Notes under the pieces: model-generated
Databases searched by the model: none
Told to the model about the DNA's origin: nothing
Seen by the model: the letters and a program-made list of their open reading frames with translations, nothing else
Origin: Streptomyces cavernicola
GTDB lineage: Bacteria > Actinomycetota > Actinomycetes > Streptomycetales > Streptomycetaceae
Assembly: GCF_029968035.1 (NCBI RefSeq)
Contig: NZ_JASCIQ010000001.1
Coordinates: forward strand, 1-64,000
DNA length: 64,000 nt
Direction of reading: 5' to 3'
Made by a program: the position numbers and the translations under genes
In this document: positions 43,342 through 51,473 of the stretch, piece by piece
Layout: the number at the start of each line of letters is the position of its first letter
How positions within the stretch are numbered: position 1 is the stretch's first letter

Positions 43342-43356
43342 ACGAGACGATCTCGT
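43342..43356 (+). promoter_or_regulatory. Palindrome upstream of the sulfur operon
   Basis: ACGAGA-CGA-TCTCGT, a perfect 15-bp palindrome 55 bp before the leader peptide. Candidate operator for sulfur-source control of the cys operon. Confidence 0.4.
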
Positions 43357-43410
43357 CCAAATAACGGACGTAGCTGGACTGGGTCTAAAGGCCCATGCAA
43401 CGCTTCCGTC

Positions 43411-43494
43411 ATGTCTCGAGCTGGAATTGCCTTGGTGAGTCGGCGGCACGTCGACCTCGGCCGCATGTCCAGCGCGATCTGTCTGCCGCGCTGA
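43411..43494 (+). CDS. Leader peptide of the sulfate-assimilation operon
   Basis: 27-codon ORF starting MSRAGIALVSRRHVDLGRMS and ending SAICLPR before TGA at 43494. The RRHVDLGRMSSAIC core with a near-terminal cysteine is the known actinobacterial 'putative leader peptide' pattern found upstream of sulfur genes. In mycobacteria, cysteine-coding short ORFs of this kind attenuate cys genes in response to cysteine. There is no Shine-Dalgarno, so it may be leaderless. It ends 148 bp before the sulfite reductase start. Confidence 0.75.
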   Translation: MSRAGIALVSRRHVDLGRMSSAICLPR

Positions 43495-43642
43495 GCTCTC
43501 AGCACAACGCCGCTTTCCCTTTTCCTGATCTGACACCACCCCTTACGCGCAAGGGCGCGCGCATCCGTCGAAATGCGCCGCCCGCATGCCCGTATGCGCT
43601 GGTCAGAGCCGCTTTCCCGTAGTCCCGAAGGACGTAGCAACC

Positions 43643-45340
43643 ATGGCCGCAACCCCTGAGAAGCCCGTCTCAGCAGCGCCCCGACGCAAGGCGAGCCGTC
43701 ACCGTGGTGAGGGCCAGTGGGCCGTGGGGCACTTCACCCCGCTCAACGGCAACGAGCAGTTCAAGAAGGACGACGACGGTCTCAATGTGCGGACACGCAT
43801 TGAGACGATCTACTCCAAGCGTGGCTTCGACTCCATCGACCCCAACGACCTTCGGGGCCGCATGCGTTGGTGGGGCCTCTACACCCAGCGCAAGCCCGGG
43901 ATCGACGGCGGCAAGACCGCGGTCCTGGAGCCGGAGGAGCTGGACGACAAGTACTTCATGCTGCGCGTGCGCATCGACGGCGGCCGCCTCACCACGCAGC
44001 AGCTGCGCGTGATCGGCGAGATCTCCGAGGAGTTCGCCCGCGGCACCGCCGACATCACCGACCGGCAGAACATCCAGTACCACTGGATCCGCATCGAGGA
44101 CGTGCCGGAGATCTGGCGTCGCCTCGAAGAGGTCGGCCTGTCCACCACCGAGGCCTGCGGTGACACCCCGCGCGTGATCATCGGCTCGCCCGTCGCGGGC
44201 ATCGCCGAGGACGAGATCATCGACGGCACGCCCGCCATCGAGGAGATCCACCGCCGCGTCATCGGCAACCCGGCCTTCTCCAACCTGCCGCGCAAGTTCA
44301 AGTCCGCGATCTCCGGCTCGCCGCTCCTCGACGTGGCGCACGAGATCAACGACGTGGCCTTCGTCGGCGTCGAGCACCCCGAGCACGGGCCCGGGTTCGA
44401 CCTCTGGGTGGGCGGTGGCCTCTCCACCAACCCGAAGATCGGCCAGCGGCTCGGCGCCTGGGTGCCCCTCGACGAGGTCCCGGAGGTCTTCGAGGGCGTC
44501 ATCTCGATCTTCCGCGACTACGGCTACCGCCGTCTGCGCACCCGCGCCCGCCTGAAGTTCCTCCTCGCCGACTGGGGCACCGAGAAGTTCCGCCAGGTCC
44601 TTCAGGACGAGTACCTGAAGCGGGAGTTGATCGACGGCCCCGCGCCCGCCCAGCCCGTGGCCAAGTGGCGCGACCACGTCGGCGTGCACCGCCAGCAGGA
44701 CGGCAAGTTCTACGTCGGCTTCGCGCCGCGCGTGGGCCGGGTCGACGGCGCGACGCTCACCAAGATCGCGGAGATCGCCGAGGCCCACGGCTCCGGCCGC
44801 CTGCGCACCACCGTCGAGCAGAAGATGATCGTGCTCGACGTGGACGAGGAGCAGGTCAAGCCGCTGGCCGAGGCGCTCGAAGCCCTCGACCTGACCGTGC
44901 GCCCCTCAGCGTTCCGGCGCGGCACCATGGCCTGCACCGGCATCGAGTTCTGCAAGCTCGCCATCGTCGAGACCAAGGCCCGCGGCTCCCAGCTCATCGA
45001 CGAACTGGAGCGCCGCGTACCGGACTTCGACGAGCCGATCACCATCAACATCAACGGCTGCCCCAACGCCTGCGCCCGTATCCAGGTCGCCGACATCGGC
45101 CTCAAGGGCCAGCTCATGCTCAACGACCAGGGTGAGCAGGTCGAGGGCTACCAGGTGCACCTCGGCGGCGCGCTCGGCCTCGAGGCCGGCTTCGGCCGCA
45201 AGGTCCGCGGCCTGAAGGTGACCGCCGACGAACTGCCCGAGTACATCGAGCGGGTCGTCAAGCGCTTCCAGGCGGAGCGCGAGGACGGCGAGCGCTTCGC
45301 CACCTGGACCGCGCGCGCCTCCGAGGAGGCCCTCAAGTGA
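43643..45340 (+). CDS. sirA: Ferredoxin-type sulfite (nitrite/sulfite) reductase
   Basis: 565 aa siroheme/[4Fe-4S] reductase converting sulfite to sulfide with six electrons. The four cluster cysteines are in TMACTGIEFCKLAIVETK and NINGCPNACAR. Siroheme-binding basic residues occur in ADITDRQNIQYHWI and GSGRLRTTVEQKM. Its place directly before cysH argues for sulfite over nitrite. ATG at 43643 follows GAAGGA. It is first structural gene of an operon running to about 53244. Confidence 0.93.
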   Translation: MAATPEKPVSAAPRRKASRHRGEGQWAVGHFTPLNGNEQFKKDDDGLNVRTRIETIYSKRGFDSIDPNDLRGRMRWWGLYTQRKPGIDGGKTAVLEPEELDDKYFMLRVRIDGGRLTTQQLRVIGEISEEFARGTADITDRQNIQYHWIRIEDVPEIWRRLEEVGLSTTEACGDTPRVIIGSPVAGIAEDEIIDGTPAIEEIHRRVIGNPAFSNLPRKFKSAISGSPLLDVAHEINDVAFVGVEHPEHGPGFDLWVGGGLSTNPKIGQRLGAWVPLDEVPEVFEGVISIFRDYGYRRLRTRARLKFLLADWGTEKFRQVLQDEYLKRELIDGPAPAQPVAKWRDHVGVHRQQDGKFYVGFAPRVGRVDGATLTKIAEIAEAHGSGRLRTTVEQKMIVLDVDEEQVKPLAEALEALDLTVRPSAFRRGTMACTGIEFCKLAIVETKARGSQLIDELERRVPDFDEPITININGCPNACARIQVADIGLKGQLMLNDQGEQVEGYQVHLGGALGLEAGFGRKVRGLKVTADELPEYIERVVKRFQAEREDGERFATWTARASEEALK

Positions 45341-45432
45341 GCGACGCACACGCGGCCGCCGGGCTGCGCCCGACGACGAATCCCGCACCTCTGCGCCGCG
45401 TGGGCGGAGAAGCGAACAAGGAGACACCGTGA
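45337..45432 (+). CDS. Possible 31-aa coupling ORF between sulfite reductase and zinc-ribbon genes
   Basis: GTG at 45337 overlaps the sulfite reductase stop (GTGA), and its own TGA (45430-45432) overlaps the next GTG. It encodes MSDAHAAAGLRPTTNPAPLR and 11 more residues, including a late GGEANKE whose AAGGAG also serves as ribosome-binding site for the next gene. It could be a real micro-protein or just a ribosome bridge. There is no homology evidence. Confidence 0.35.
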   Translation: MSDAHAAAGLRPTTNPAPLRRVGGEANKETP

Positions 45433-45644
45433 GCGAGCGCGCCGCGCCGTTCTACTGCCCGTACTGCGGCGACGAGGATCTGCGCCCGCACGAGTCCGGA
45501 CCGGGCGCGTGGGAGTGCGCGTCCTGCAACCGGGCCTTCCAGGTGAAGTTCCTGGGGCTGCTCACCCGGGGTCTCACACAACAGGACAGCCTCGCGCAAC
45601 AGGACAGCCGCACGCACAACGACGGTGGAGGGGACGAGATATGA
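45429..45644 (+). CDS. Small zinc-ribbon-like protein in the sulfur operon
   Basis: 71 aa with two Cys pairs, FYCPYCGDEDL and WECASCNRAF, spaced as in a rubredoxin-like zinc ribbon. A Gln/Asp-rich tail follows. GTG start with AAGGAG upstream; its end overlaps cysH (ATGA). The constant position between sulfite reductase and cysH suggests a helper, for example in electron delivery or metal/cluster handling, but this is inference. Confidence 0.75.
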   Translation: MSERAAPFYCPYCGDEDLRPHESGPGAWECASCNRAFQVKFLGLLTRGLTQQDSLAQQDSRTHNDGGGDEI

Positions 45645-46354
45645 CGACTGCTCAGACTCAGCGACGTACCGCCGACGAACTCAGGGAGCTCGCCGAGCGG
45701 GCCGGCCGTGAGCTGGAGGACGCCTCCCCGCTCGAGATCCTCGGGTGGGCCGCGCACACCTTCGGCAAGCGGTTCTGCGTGACCTCGTCGATGGAGGACG
45801 CGGTGGTCGCCCACCTCGCCTCGCGCGCCATGCCCGGCGTGGACGTGGTGTTCCTCGACACCGGCTACCACTTCCCGGAGACCCTGGGCACCGCCGACGC
45901 CGTGGACGCCGTCCTCGACGTCAACCTGATCACGCTCACGCCCCGCCAGACCGTCGCCGAGCAGGACGCGGAGTACGGGCCGAAGCTGCACGACCGCGAC
46001 CCCGACCTGTGCTGCGCGCTGCGCAAGGTCAAGCCCCTCGAAGAGGGCCTGGCCGACTACGAGGCCTGGGCCACCGGACTGCGCCGGGACGAGTCGCCGA
46101 CCCGCGCGAACACCCCGGTCGTCGGCTGGGACGAGAAGCGCCAGAAGGTCAAGATCGCGCCGATCGCCCGCTGGACCCAGGACGACGTGGACGCCTACGT
46201 GGCCGAACACGGCGTACTCACCAACCCGCTGCTCATGGACGGCTACCCGTCCATCGGCTGCGCCCCCTGCACCCGCCGCGTGGCGGAGGGCGCGGACGCC
46301 CGCTCCGGCCGTTGGGCCGGCCGCAACAAGACGGAATGCGGGCTGCACGGATGA
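45641..46354 (+). CDS. cysH: Adenylyl-sulfate (APS) reductase, assimilatory, CysH
   Basis: 237 aa. It has the PAPS/APS reductase fold with TSSMEDAVVAHLA, VFLDTGYHFPETL, and the paired DLCCALRK and GCAPCTRRV. The CC...CxxC pattern binds a [4Fe-4S] cluster and marks an APS (not PAPS) reductase. The catalytic C-terminal ECGLHG is present. It makes sulfite for the adjacent reductase. ATGA overlaps on both sides couple it to its neighbours. Confidence 0.93.
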   Translation: MTTAQTQRRTADELRELAERAGRELEDASPLEILGWAAHTFGKRFCVTSSMEDAVVAHLASRAMPGVDVVFLDTGYHFPETLGTADAVDAVLDVNLITLTPRQTVAEQDAEYGPKLHDRDPDLCCALRKVKPLEEGLADYEAWATGLRRDESPTRANTPVVGWDEKRQKVKIAPIARWTQDDVDAYVAEHGVLTNPLLMDGYPSIGCAPCTRRVAEGADARSGRWAGRNKTECGLHG

Positions 46355-46950
46355 CCGACAACCAGGAGACCAACGTGACCGCCGGCGCAGCCCCCGCTGC
46401 CACCGCCGCGCCCGCCACGACCGGGGCCACCATCTGGCTCACCGGTCTGCCGAGCGCCGGAAAGACCACCATCGCCCACGAGTTGGCGGGCCGTCTGCGC
46501 ACCGAGGGCCACGCCGTCGAGGTGCTCGACGGCGACGAGATCCGCGAGTTCCTCTCCGCGGGCCTCGGCTTCAGCCGCGAGGACCGGCACACCAACGTGC
46601 AGCGCATCGGCTTCGTCGCCGAACTGCTCGCGTCCAACGGCGTGAAGGCCCTCGTGCCCGTCATCGCCCCGTACACCGACAGCCGCGAGGCGGTGCGCAA
46701 GCGCCACCAGGGCGAGGGCACCGCGTATGTCGAGGTGCATGTCGCCACTCCCGTCGAGGTGTGCTCGGAGCGGGACGTGAAGGGGCTGTACGCCAAGCAG
46801 GCCGCCGGTGAGCTGTCCGGCCTGACCGGTGTCGACGACCCGTACGAACAGCCCGAGTCGCCGGATCTGCGGATCGAGTCGCACCAGCAGACCGTGCAGG
46901 AGTCAGCGGCGGCGCTGCATGCGCTGCTCACGGAAAGGGGTCTGGCATGA
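46351..46950 (+). CDS. cysC: Adenylyl-sulfate kinase CysC
   Basis: 199 aa. P-loop GLPSAGKTT (32-40), DGDEIREFLSAGLGFS and REDRHTNVQRI are CysC signatures; it phosphorylates APS to PAPS. PAPS is not needed by the [4Fe-4S] APS reductase here, so CysC may feed sulfotransferases. ATG 46351 overlaps the cysH stop, but GTG at 46375 has the better AGGAG and may be the true start. Confidence 0.9.
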   Translation: MTDNQETNVTAGAAPAATAAPATTGATIWLTGLPSAGKTTIAHELAGRLRTEGHAVEVLDGDEIREFLSAGLGFSREDRHTNVQRIGFVAELLASNGVKALVPVIAPYTDSREAVRKRHQGEGTAYVEVHVATPVEVCSERDVKGLYAKQAAGELSGLTGVDDPYEQPESPDLRIESHQQTVQESAAALHALLTERGLA

Positions 46951-47885
46951 CGACCACCGCAACCTCCCTGTCGGAGGAGACCGACAGCCCGTACGCCCTC
47001 AGCCACCTGGACGCCCTCGAGTCCGAGGCCGTGCACATCTTCCGCGAGGTGGCGGGTGAGTTCGAGCGGCCGGTGATCCTCTTCTCCGGCGGCAAGGACT
47101 CGATCGTCATGCTGCACCTGGCGCTGAAGGCCTTCGCCCCCGCGACCGTCCCCTTCTCGCTGCTCCACGTGGACACCGGGCACAACTTCCCCGAGGTCCT
47201 CGACTACCGCGACCGTGTCGTCGCCCAGCACGGGCTTCGGCTGCACGTCGCGTCCGTGCAGGAGTACATCGACGCGGGCAAGCTGCGCGAGCGCCCCGAC
47301 GGCACCCGCAACCCGCTGCAGACCGTGCCGCTGACCGAGGCCATCCAGCAGCACCGCTTCGACGCCGTCTTCGGCGGTGGTCGCCGCGACGAGGAGAAGG
47401 CCCGCGCCAAGGAGCGGGTGTTCTCGCTGCGCGACGAGTTCTCCCAGTGGGACCCGCGCCGGCAGCGCCCCGAGCTGTGGCAGCTCTACAACGGCCGGCA
47501 CGCCCCCGGCGAGCACGTCCGGGTCTTCCCGCTGTCCAACTGGACCGAGCTGGACGTGTGGCAGTACATCGCCCGCGAGCAGATCGAGCTGCCGGAGATC
47601 TACTTCGCGCACGAGCGTGAGGTGTTCCGGCGCTCCGGAATGTGGCTGACCGCAGGCGAGTGGGGCGGCCCGCGCGAGGACGAGCCGGTCGAGAAGCGCC
47701 AGGTGCGCTACCGCACGGTCGGCGACATGTCCTGCACCGGCGCCGTCGACTCCGACGCCACGACTCTGCAGGCCGTGATCACCGAGATCGCCGCGTCCCG
47801 GCTCACCGAGCGGGGCGCCACGCGCGCCGACGACAAGATGTCCGAGGCCGCGATGGAAGACCGCAAGCGCGAGGGGTACTTCTAA
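46947..47885 (+). CDS. cysD: Sulfate adenylyltransferase subunit 2, CysD
   Basis: 312 aa ATP pyrophosphatase: PVILFSGGKDSIVMLHLA (PP-loop), LLHVDTGHNFPEVLDYRD, FGGGRRDEEKARAKER and a C-terminal DRKREGYF. It forms ATP sulfurylase with CysN, making APS from sulfate and ATP. ATGA overlap with cysC; cysN follows immediately. Confidence 0.95.
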   Translation: MTTTATSLSEETDSPYALSHLDALESEAVHIFREVAGEFERPVILFSGGKDSIVMLHLALKAFAPATVPFSLLHVDTGHNFPEVLDYRDRVVAQHGLRLHVASVQEYIDAGKLRERPDGTRNPLQTVPLTEAIQQHRFDAVFGGGRRDEEKARAKERVFSLRDEFSQWDPRRQRPELWQLYNGRHAPGEHVRVFPLSNWTELDVWQYIAREQIELPEIYFAHEREVFRRSGMWLTAGEWGGPREDEPVEKRQVRYRTVGDMSCTGAVDSDATTLQAVITEIAASRLTERGATRADDKMSEAAMEDRKREGYF

Positions 47886-49271
47886 ATGAGCACGCACGCC
47901 GAAAACGCCGGCCCTGCGGACAACGCGGCTGACGTGGCGCAGTTGGGCGGCCTGGCCGACCTGTCGGCGACGACCCTGCTGCGCTTCGCGACGGCCGGTT
48001 CCGTCGACGACGGCAAGTCCACCCTCGTCGGGCGCCTTCTGCACGACTCCAAGTCGGTCCTCACCGACCAGCTGGAGGCCGTGGAGCTCGCCTCCCGCAA
48101 CCGCGGCGCGGCCGAGCCCGACCTGGCGCTGCTCACCGACGGCCTGCGCGCCGAGCGGGAGCAGGGCATCACGATCGACGTGGCCTACCGATACTTCGCC
48201 ACGCCCCGGCGGCGGTTCATCCTCGCCGACACCCCCGGGCACGTGCAGTACACGCGGAACATGGTCACCGGCGCCTCCACCGCCGAGCTGACCGTGATCC
48301 TCGTCGACGCCCGCAACGGTGTCGTCGAGCAGACCCGGCGGCACGCCGCCCTGGCCGCGCTCCTCCGTGTGCCGCACGTGGTGCTCGCGGTGAACAAGAT
48401 GGACCTCGTCGATTACGCCGAGCCTGTCTTCGCGAAGATCGCCGAGGAATTCACCACCTACGCCTCCGAGTTGGGCGTCCCGGAGATCACCGCCATCCCG
48501 ATCTCCGCGCTCGCCGGCGACAACGTGGTGGAGCCGTCCGCCAACATGGACTGGTACGGCGGGCCGACGGTTCTTGAGCACCTGGAGACGGTGCCGGTCA
48601 GCCACGACCTGGCGACCTGCCACGCGCGGTTCCCCGTCCAGTACGTGATCCGGCCGCAGACCGCCGAGCACCCCGACTACCGCGGCTACGCGGGCCAGAT
48701 CGCCGCGGGCACGTTCCGCGTCGGCGAGTCGGTGACCGTGCTGCCCTCGGGCCGGACGTCCAAGATCAGCGGGATCGACCTGCTCGGCAAGCCTGTTGAT
48801 GTGGCGTGGACGCCGCAGTCGGTGACGCTGATCCTCGAGGACGACATCGACATCTCCCGCGGCGATCTGCTCGTGCCGTCCGGGGACGCCCCGGCGACCA
48901 GCCAGGACATCGAGGCGACCGTCTGCCACGTGGCCGACACCCCGCTCACGGTGGGCCAGCGGGTACTGCTCAAGCACACCACCCGCACGGTCAAGGCTAT
49001 CGTCAAGGAGATCCCCTCGCGGCTGACCCTCGACGACCTGTCGCAGCACCCAGAGCCGGGCGAGCTCGTCGCCAACGACATCGGCCAGGTCCGCGTCCGC
49101 ACCGCCGAGCCGCTCGCCCTCGACTCGTACGAGGACTCGCGCCGCACCGGTTCGTTCCTGCTGATCGACCCGGCCGACGGCACTACGCTCGCCGCCGGCA
49201 TGGCGGGCGACTCGTTCGCCTCGAAGACCGTGCCCAGCGCCGAAGTGGACGACGAGGGCTGGGACTTCTGA
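47886..49271 (+). CDS. cysN: Sulfate adenylyltransferase subunit 1 (GTPase), CysN
   Basis: 461 aa EF-Tu-like GTPase: G1 GSVDDGKST, RAEREQGITIDVAYRYF switch, DTPGH and NKMDLVDY. Domains II and III follow. There is no CysC fusion, in accord with a separate cysC upstream. The start directly abuts the cysD TAA. Confidence 0.95.
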   Translation: MSTHAENAGPADNAADVAQLGGLADLSATTLLRFATAGSVDDGKSTLVGRLLHDSKSVLTDQLEAVELASRNRGAAEPDLALLTDGLRAEREQGITIDVAYRYFATPRRRFILADTPGHVQYTRNMVTGASTAELTVILVDARNGVVEQTRRHAALAALLRVPHVVLAVNKMDLVDYAEPVFAKIAEEFTTYASELGVPEITAIPISALAGDNVVEPSANMDWYGGPTVLEHLETVPVSHDLATCHARFPVQYVIRPQTAEHPDYRGYAGQIAAGTFRVGESVTVLPSGRTSKISGIDLLGKPVDVAWTPQSVTLILEDDIDISRGDLLVPSGDAPATSQDIEATVCHVADTPLTVGQRVLLKHTTRTVKAIVKEIPSRLTLDDLSQHPEPGELVANDIGQVRVRTAEPLALDSYEDSRRTGSFLLIDPADGTTLAAGMAGDSFASKTVPSAEVDDEGWDF

Positions 49272-49372
49272 TGCGTACCGACGTGTTCGCGACGTTCGCG
49301 AAGGAGGGCGGCCGCATCGGCAGCGGCGCCCTCGGCGCGGGCTCGGGCGGTGTCGCGCGATGTGCGCGATGA
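49271..49372 (+). CDS. Possible 33-aa ORF overlapping the cysN stop
   Basis: ATG at 49271 overlaps the cysN TGA (TGATG) and reads MRTDVFATFAKEGGRIGSGA plus 13 residues to TGA at 49372. The gap of about 240 bp to the binding-protein gene is otherwise empty. Coding potential is uncertain: there is no ribosome-binding site of its own and the sequence is Gly/Ala-rich. Confidence 0.3.
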   Translation: MRTDVFATFAKEGGRIGSGALGAGSGGVARCAR

Positions 49373-49511
49373 CGTACGCGCACCGCATGCGCGCCCCGCT
49401 GCACGCCCAGCACACCTCGTCCCCGCGACGAAGACCTGCCGATTTCCCGGCCTGCGCCCCCACCGTTCCTCGGGGGACGTGAGGGCCGGGCCGACGAGAG
49501 GACCACCTCCC

Positions 49512-50645
49512 GTGCCTGCCAACCGCCCGACCGATACTGCGCGTCGGGGTTCGCGCGCACTGCGGCGCACGATCACCGCGGCCGTCGTCCTGCCGCTCCT
49601 CGCCTTCGCCGCCACGTCCTGCGGCTACGGCTCGCAGGCCAAGGACGACCCGCAGAACGTCGCCAAGGGCAAGCCGATCGACGGCCTCTCCGATGTGAAG
49701 GTCGGGTACTTCCCGAACCTCACACACGGAACGGCGCTCGTCGGCCTGGAGAAGGGCATCCTGCAGAAGGAGTTGGGCGGCACGCAGATCAAGCCGTCCG
49801 CGTTCAACGCCGGTCCGTCCGAGATCGAGGCGCTGGTCTCCAAGTCGATCGACATCGGCTTCATCGGCCCTTCCCCGGCGATCAACGGCTACACCAAGTC
49901 GGCGGGCAAGGGGCTGCGCATCATCTCCGGCTCGGCTTCCGGTGGCGTGAAGCTCGTGGTGAACCCCGACAAGATCCAGTCCGTCGAGGACGTCAAGGGC
50001 AAGAAGATCGCCACGCCTCAGCTGGGCAACACCCAGGACGTGGCGTTCCTCAACTGGATCGCCGAGCAGGGCTGGAAGGTCGACTCGCAGAGCGGCAAGG
50101 GCGACGTGTCCGTCGTCCGCACCGACAACAAGATCACGCCGGACGCCTACAAGTCGGGCTCCGTCGACGGCGCCTGGGTGCCCGAGCCGACCGCGTCCAA
50201 GCTGGTCGCCGAGGGCGCGAAGGTGCTGCTCGACGAGAAGGACCTGTGGCCTGACAAGCAGTTCGTGATCACCAACGTCGTCGTGTCGCAGAGCTTCCTC
50301 AAGGAGCACCCGAAGGTCGTCGAGGCCTTCCTGCGCGGCACGGTGAAGACCAACGCCTGGATCGCGAAGAACCCCGACGCCGCCAAGGCCGCCGCCAACG
50401 ACCGCCTGGCGCAGGAGTCCGGCAAGGCGCTTCCCGCGAAGGTCGTCGACCCGGCGTGGAAGTCCATCGAGTTCACCGACGACCCGCTGGCCGCCACCCT
50501 CGACACCGAGGCGCGGCACGCGGTGAAGGCCGGTCTCCTCGAGAAGCCCGACCTGCACGGCATCTACGACCTGGAGCTCCTCAACAAGGTGCTGCAGCAG
50601 GAGAGCCAGCCCGGCGTCGACGACTCCGGCCTCGGCGTCAACTAG
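49512..50645 (+). CDS. ABC transporter substrate-binding lipoprotein, aliphatic sulfonate/taurine type
   Basis: 377 aa. Signal with lipobox FAATSC (Cys about 37), then the NMT1/SsuA-like fold: VGYFPNLTHGTALVGLEKGI, AFNAGPSEIEALVSKSIDIG, FIGPSPAINGYTK and GSVDGAWVPEP. The GTG start is preceded by GAGAGGA. It sits between the sulfate-activation genes and the matching ATPase and permease, which implies import of organosulfonates or similar sulfur sources. Confidence 0.9.
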   Translation: MPANRPTDTARRGSRALRRTITAAVVLPLLAFAATSCGYGSQAKDDPQNVAKGKPIDGLSDVKVGYFPNLTHGTALVGLEKGILQKELGGTQIKPSAFNAGPSEIEALVSKSIDIGFIGPSPAINGYTKSAGKGLRIISGSASGGVKLVVNPDKIQSVEDVKGKKIATPQLGNTQDVAFLNWIAEQGWKVDSQSGKGDVSVVRTDNKITPDAYKSGSVDGAWVPEPTASKLVAEGAKVLLDEKDLWPDKQFVITNVVVSQSFLKEHPKVVEAFLRGTVKTNAWIAKNPDAAKAAANDRLAQESGKALPAKVVDPAWKSIEFTDDPLAATLDTEARHAVKAGLLEKPDLHGIYDLELLNKVLQQESQPGVDDSGLGVN

Positions 50646-50681
50646 CCACCGCAACCCGACCGTTCCCAGGAGGTGACGATC

Positions 50682-51473
50682 ATGGCCGTCAGCACCCTCA
50701 CCAAGGCCGAGGACCGCACAGCGGTGTCGCACGCCGCTCGTATCCAGCACGTGTCCAAGTCCTTCGGCCGGCCCGGCGCGCAGCAGCTCGTGCTCGACGA
50801 CATCAGCCTCGATGTCGCTCCGGGCGAGTTCGTCACGCTCCTGGGGGCCTCGGGCTGTGGCAAGTCCACCCTGCTCAACCTCGTCGCGGGACTCGACGCC
50901 CCGACCGTCGGCTCCATCGAGACGCCCGGCGGTCGGCCCGCCCTGATGTTCCAGGAACACGCCCTGTTCCCCTGGCTCACCGCGGGCAAGAACGTCGAAC
51001 TCGCCCTGCGCCTGCGCGGCGTGCCCAAGAGCGAGCGGCGCGACGAGGCGGAGCGACTCCTCGGCCTGGTCCGCCTCTCCGGCGCCTACGGCAAGCGCGT
51101 GCACGAGCTTTCCGGCGGCATGCGCCAGCGTGTGGCGCTGGCCCGCGCGCTCGCCCAGGACAGCCAACTGCTCCTGATGGACGAGCCGTTCGCGGCACTC
51201 GACGCGATCACCCGTGACGTACTGCACGACGAACTGACCCAGCTGTGGCATGAGACCGGCCTCTCCGTACTCTTCGTGACCCACAACGTGCGCGAGGCGG
51301 TCCGCCTCGCCCAGCGCGTGGTGCTGCTGTCGTCCCGCCCCGGGCGCATCGCCCGCGAGTGGACCGTGGACATCCCGCAGCCGCGCCGTATCGAGGACTC
51401 CGACGTCGCGGAGCTGTCCCTCGAGATCACCGAACAACTCCGTGGGGAGATCCGCCGCCATGGCCAGCACTAA
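50682..51473 (+). CDS. ABC transporter ATPase, sulfonate/nitrate/taurine type (SsuB/TauB-like)
   Basis: 263 aa. Walker A GASGCGKST, Q-loop MFQEHALFPWLTAGKNVELAL, signature LSGGMRQR, Walker B LLLMDEPFAALD and VTHNVREAVRLAQRV are diagnostic for this subfamily. The ATG at 50682 has a consensus AGGAGG eight bases upstream. It overlaps the permease gene by 14 bp. Confidence 0.92.
   Translation: MAVSTLTKAEDRTAVSHAARIQHVSKSFGRPGAQQLVLDDISLDVAPGEFVTLLGASGCGKSTLLNLVAGLDAPTVGSIETPGGRPALMFQEHALFPWLTAGKNVELALRLRGVPKSERRDEAERLLGLVRLSGAYGKRVHELSGGMRQRVALARALAQDSQLLLMDEPFAALDAITRDVLHDELTQLWHETGLSVLFVTHNVREAVRLAQRVVLLSSRPGRIAREWTVDIPQPRRIEDSDVAELSLEITEQLRGEIRRHGQH

Noticed and set aside
49273-49511. Second cysteine-type leader peptide before the sulfonate-binding protein gene
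   Set aside because: Short frames with Cys codons exist, but none has the RRHVDL core or a convincing start, so only the 33-aa overlapping ORF is listed, at low confidence.
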